Source of the DNA: Larix kaempferi
Lineage: Eukaryota > Streptophyta > Pinopsida > Pinales > Pinaceae
Direction of reading: 5' to 3'
Length of the DNA stretch: 64,000 nt
Assembly (NCBI GenBank): GCA_027924585.1
Contig: BSBM01000643.1
Location: forward strand, 19,765,001 to 19,829,000
Under the pieces are notes generated by a model. It was not told where the DNA came from and did not search any database. It saw only the letters and a program-made list of their open reading frames with translations. Each line of letters starts with the position of its first letter. Positions within the stretch are counted from its first letter, which is position 1. The translations under genes were made by a program, and so were the position numbers. Positions 63,313-64,000 of this stretch are shown here, in pieces.

Positions 63313-63867
63313 TGTTAAATTTCATACATTCATAGCATAGAAACATAAATGCATAACCAAGATCACTAGAAGAAAGACAAAGCACAAAACAGTGACAGAA
63401 TTTATCCTAGGAAACCCAAATGGGAGAAAACCCAACAACCTTCGCAGAGAGATGATAATTTTGAGATTAGAGTACAAAATAAGAAAAGAGAGAATGTGAA
63501 AGTATCTTTCACAAGTAGATGCCCCAAATAAGCTTCCTCCTTCAAGTGATGCGAAATCAACGTCCTCCAAGTGATGCGCACTTGCTAAGTGAGTGAATGA
63601 GATAATGAGGTGCAATAGCGTCCTATTTATACAAGTGCAAACCTGGAAAATTCCCTCACTAGGCCAACTTTACCTGGGGGCAATAAATAATTTAAATTTA
63701 ATATTTTTATTTGTTTCTTTTGCACCCCAAGGCTTACATTGATTCTTTCATGTGTTTACATAATTGATTACATAAAATTCTTCTCCCTTGGGAGGTATAA
63801 ACAAGTACAATGATGGTACAATAAAATATAATCAATAATATCTTCCGAAGTTGTACAAAATCCAACA
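63313..63867 (-). mobile_element. Copia-type 3' LTR, 555 bp
   Basis: On the minus strand it starts TGTTGGATTTTG (63867), after the polypurine tract GTTGAGAGGGAG (63868..63879), and ends ATTTAACA (63313). TATAAATAGG lies at 63623..63632. It is related to the LTR at 44531..45737 and more distantly to 36078. The element continues beyond the right end of the window. Confidence 0.8.
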
Positions 63868-64000
63868 CTCCCTCTCAACGAGGAAGGTATTCTTCGGTTT
63901 TCATCTGCATCACGATCATCTGGGTTTCATCTTGTACATCCATTCTGTCTCCATCATCTCTATGCATACTGAAGGTTGTCCACATAGTCTCTGTGTATCA
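63868..64000 (-). mobile_element. Internal 3' end of a Copia element, cut by window edge
   Basis: Polypurine tract and the adjoining 120 bp of internal DNA belonging to the LTR at 63313..63867. No coding motif is visible in this short piece. Confidence 0.6.

Noticed and set aside
63322-63615. 97-codon minus-strand ORF
   Set aside because: It lies within a Copia-type LTR. The similar start at 44381..44593 is also LTR sequence, so the shared peptide reflects repeat identity.

Overview
This is a window from a large plant nuclear genome, most likely a gymnosperm and probably a conifer. It holds one recognisable host gene, on the + strand: the vacuolar H+-ATPase (V-ATPase) subunit E gene. Its six exons encode 229 residues but are spread over 51.7 kb (8665..60408), because intron 1 (about 21.5 kb) and intron 2 (about 29.0 kb) are packed with transposable elements. 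Introns 3 to 5 are only 93, 137 and 300 bp. The conifer suggestion rests on the very long repeat-filled introns and on Penelope-like (GIY-YIG) retroelements, which are known in plants chiefly from conifers. It is an inference, not proof.

Layout. 1..1754 is AT-rich DNA with small tandem duplications. 1774..7950 is a 5'-truncated L1-type LINE (+) directly upstream of the gene. 8271..8664 is the putative promoter and leader. Intron 1 holds a minus-strand Copia element (about 11.5 to 26.6 kb) broken by a stack of later insertions: a TIR element that itself carries a hAT element, a second hAT element, and a tandem pair of Penelope-like fragments with a full-length 7.4-kb L1 LINE between them, bounded by a 15-bp target duplication. 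Intron 1 also has a degenerate tandem repeat field, a foldback MITE and a possible SINE.

Intron 2 holds a non-L1 LINE remnant (+), a Copia RT/RNase H segment (+) with its 3' LTR, an oppositely oriented LTR of the same type, a non-autonomous Gypsy-type element (-) with a 4.2-kb LTR and only a gag-like ORF, further Copia LTR pieces with hAT insertions, two more LINE remnants, and a decayed Copia element (+) whose 3' LTR lies about 450 bp before exon 3. Downstream of the gene are an unidentified exon-like open stretch (61453..61599), a second copy of the foldback MITE, and a Copia-type 3' LTR that runs out of the window.

Only the subunit E exons look functional. Nearly all other coding sequence is retroelement-derived and carries stops or frameshifts. 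The most informative points are the nested insertions with intact target duplications, a hammerhead-ribozyme-like motif in the Penelope-like element, and a comparison of two copies of one TIR element that exposes a likely hAT excision footprint.
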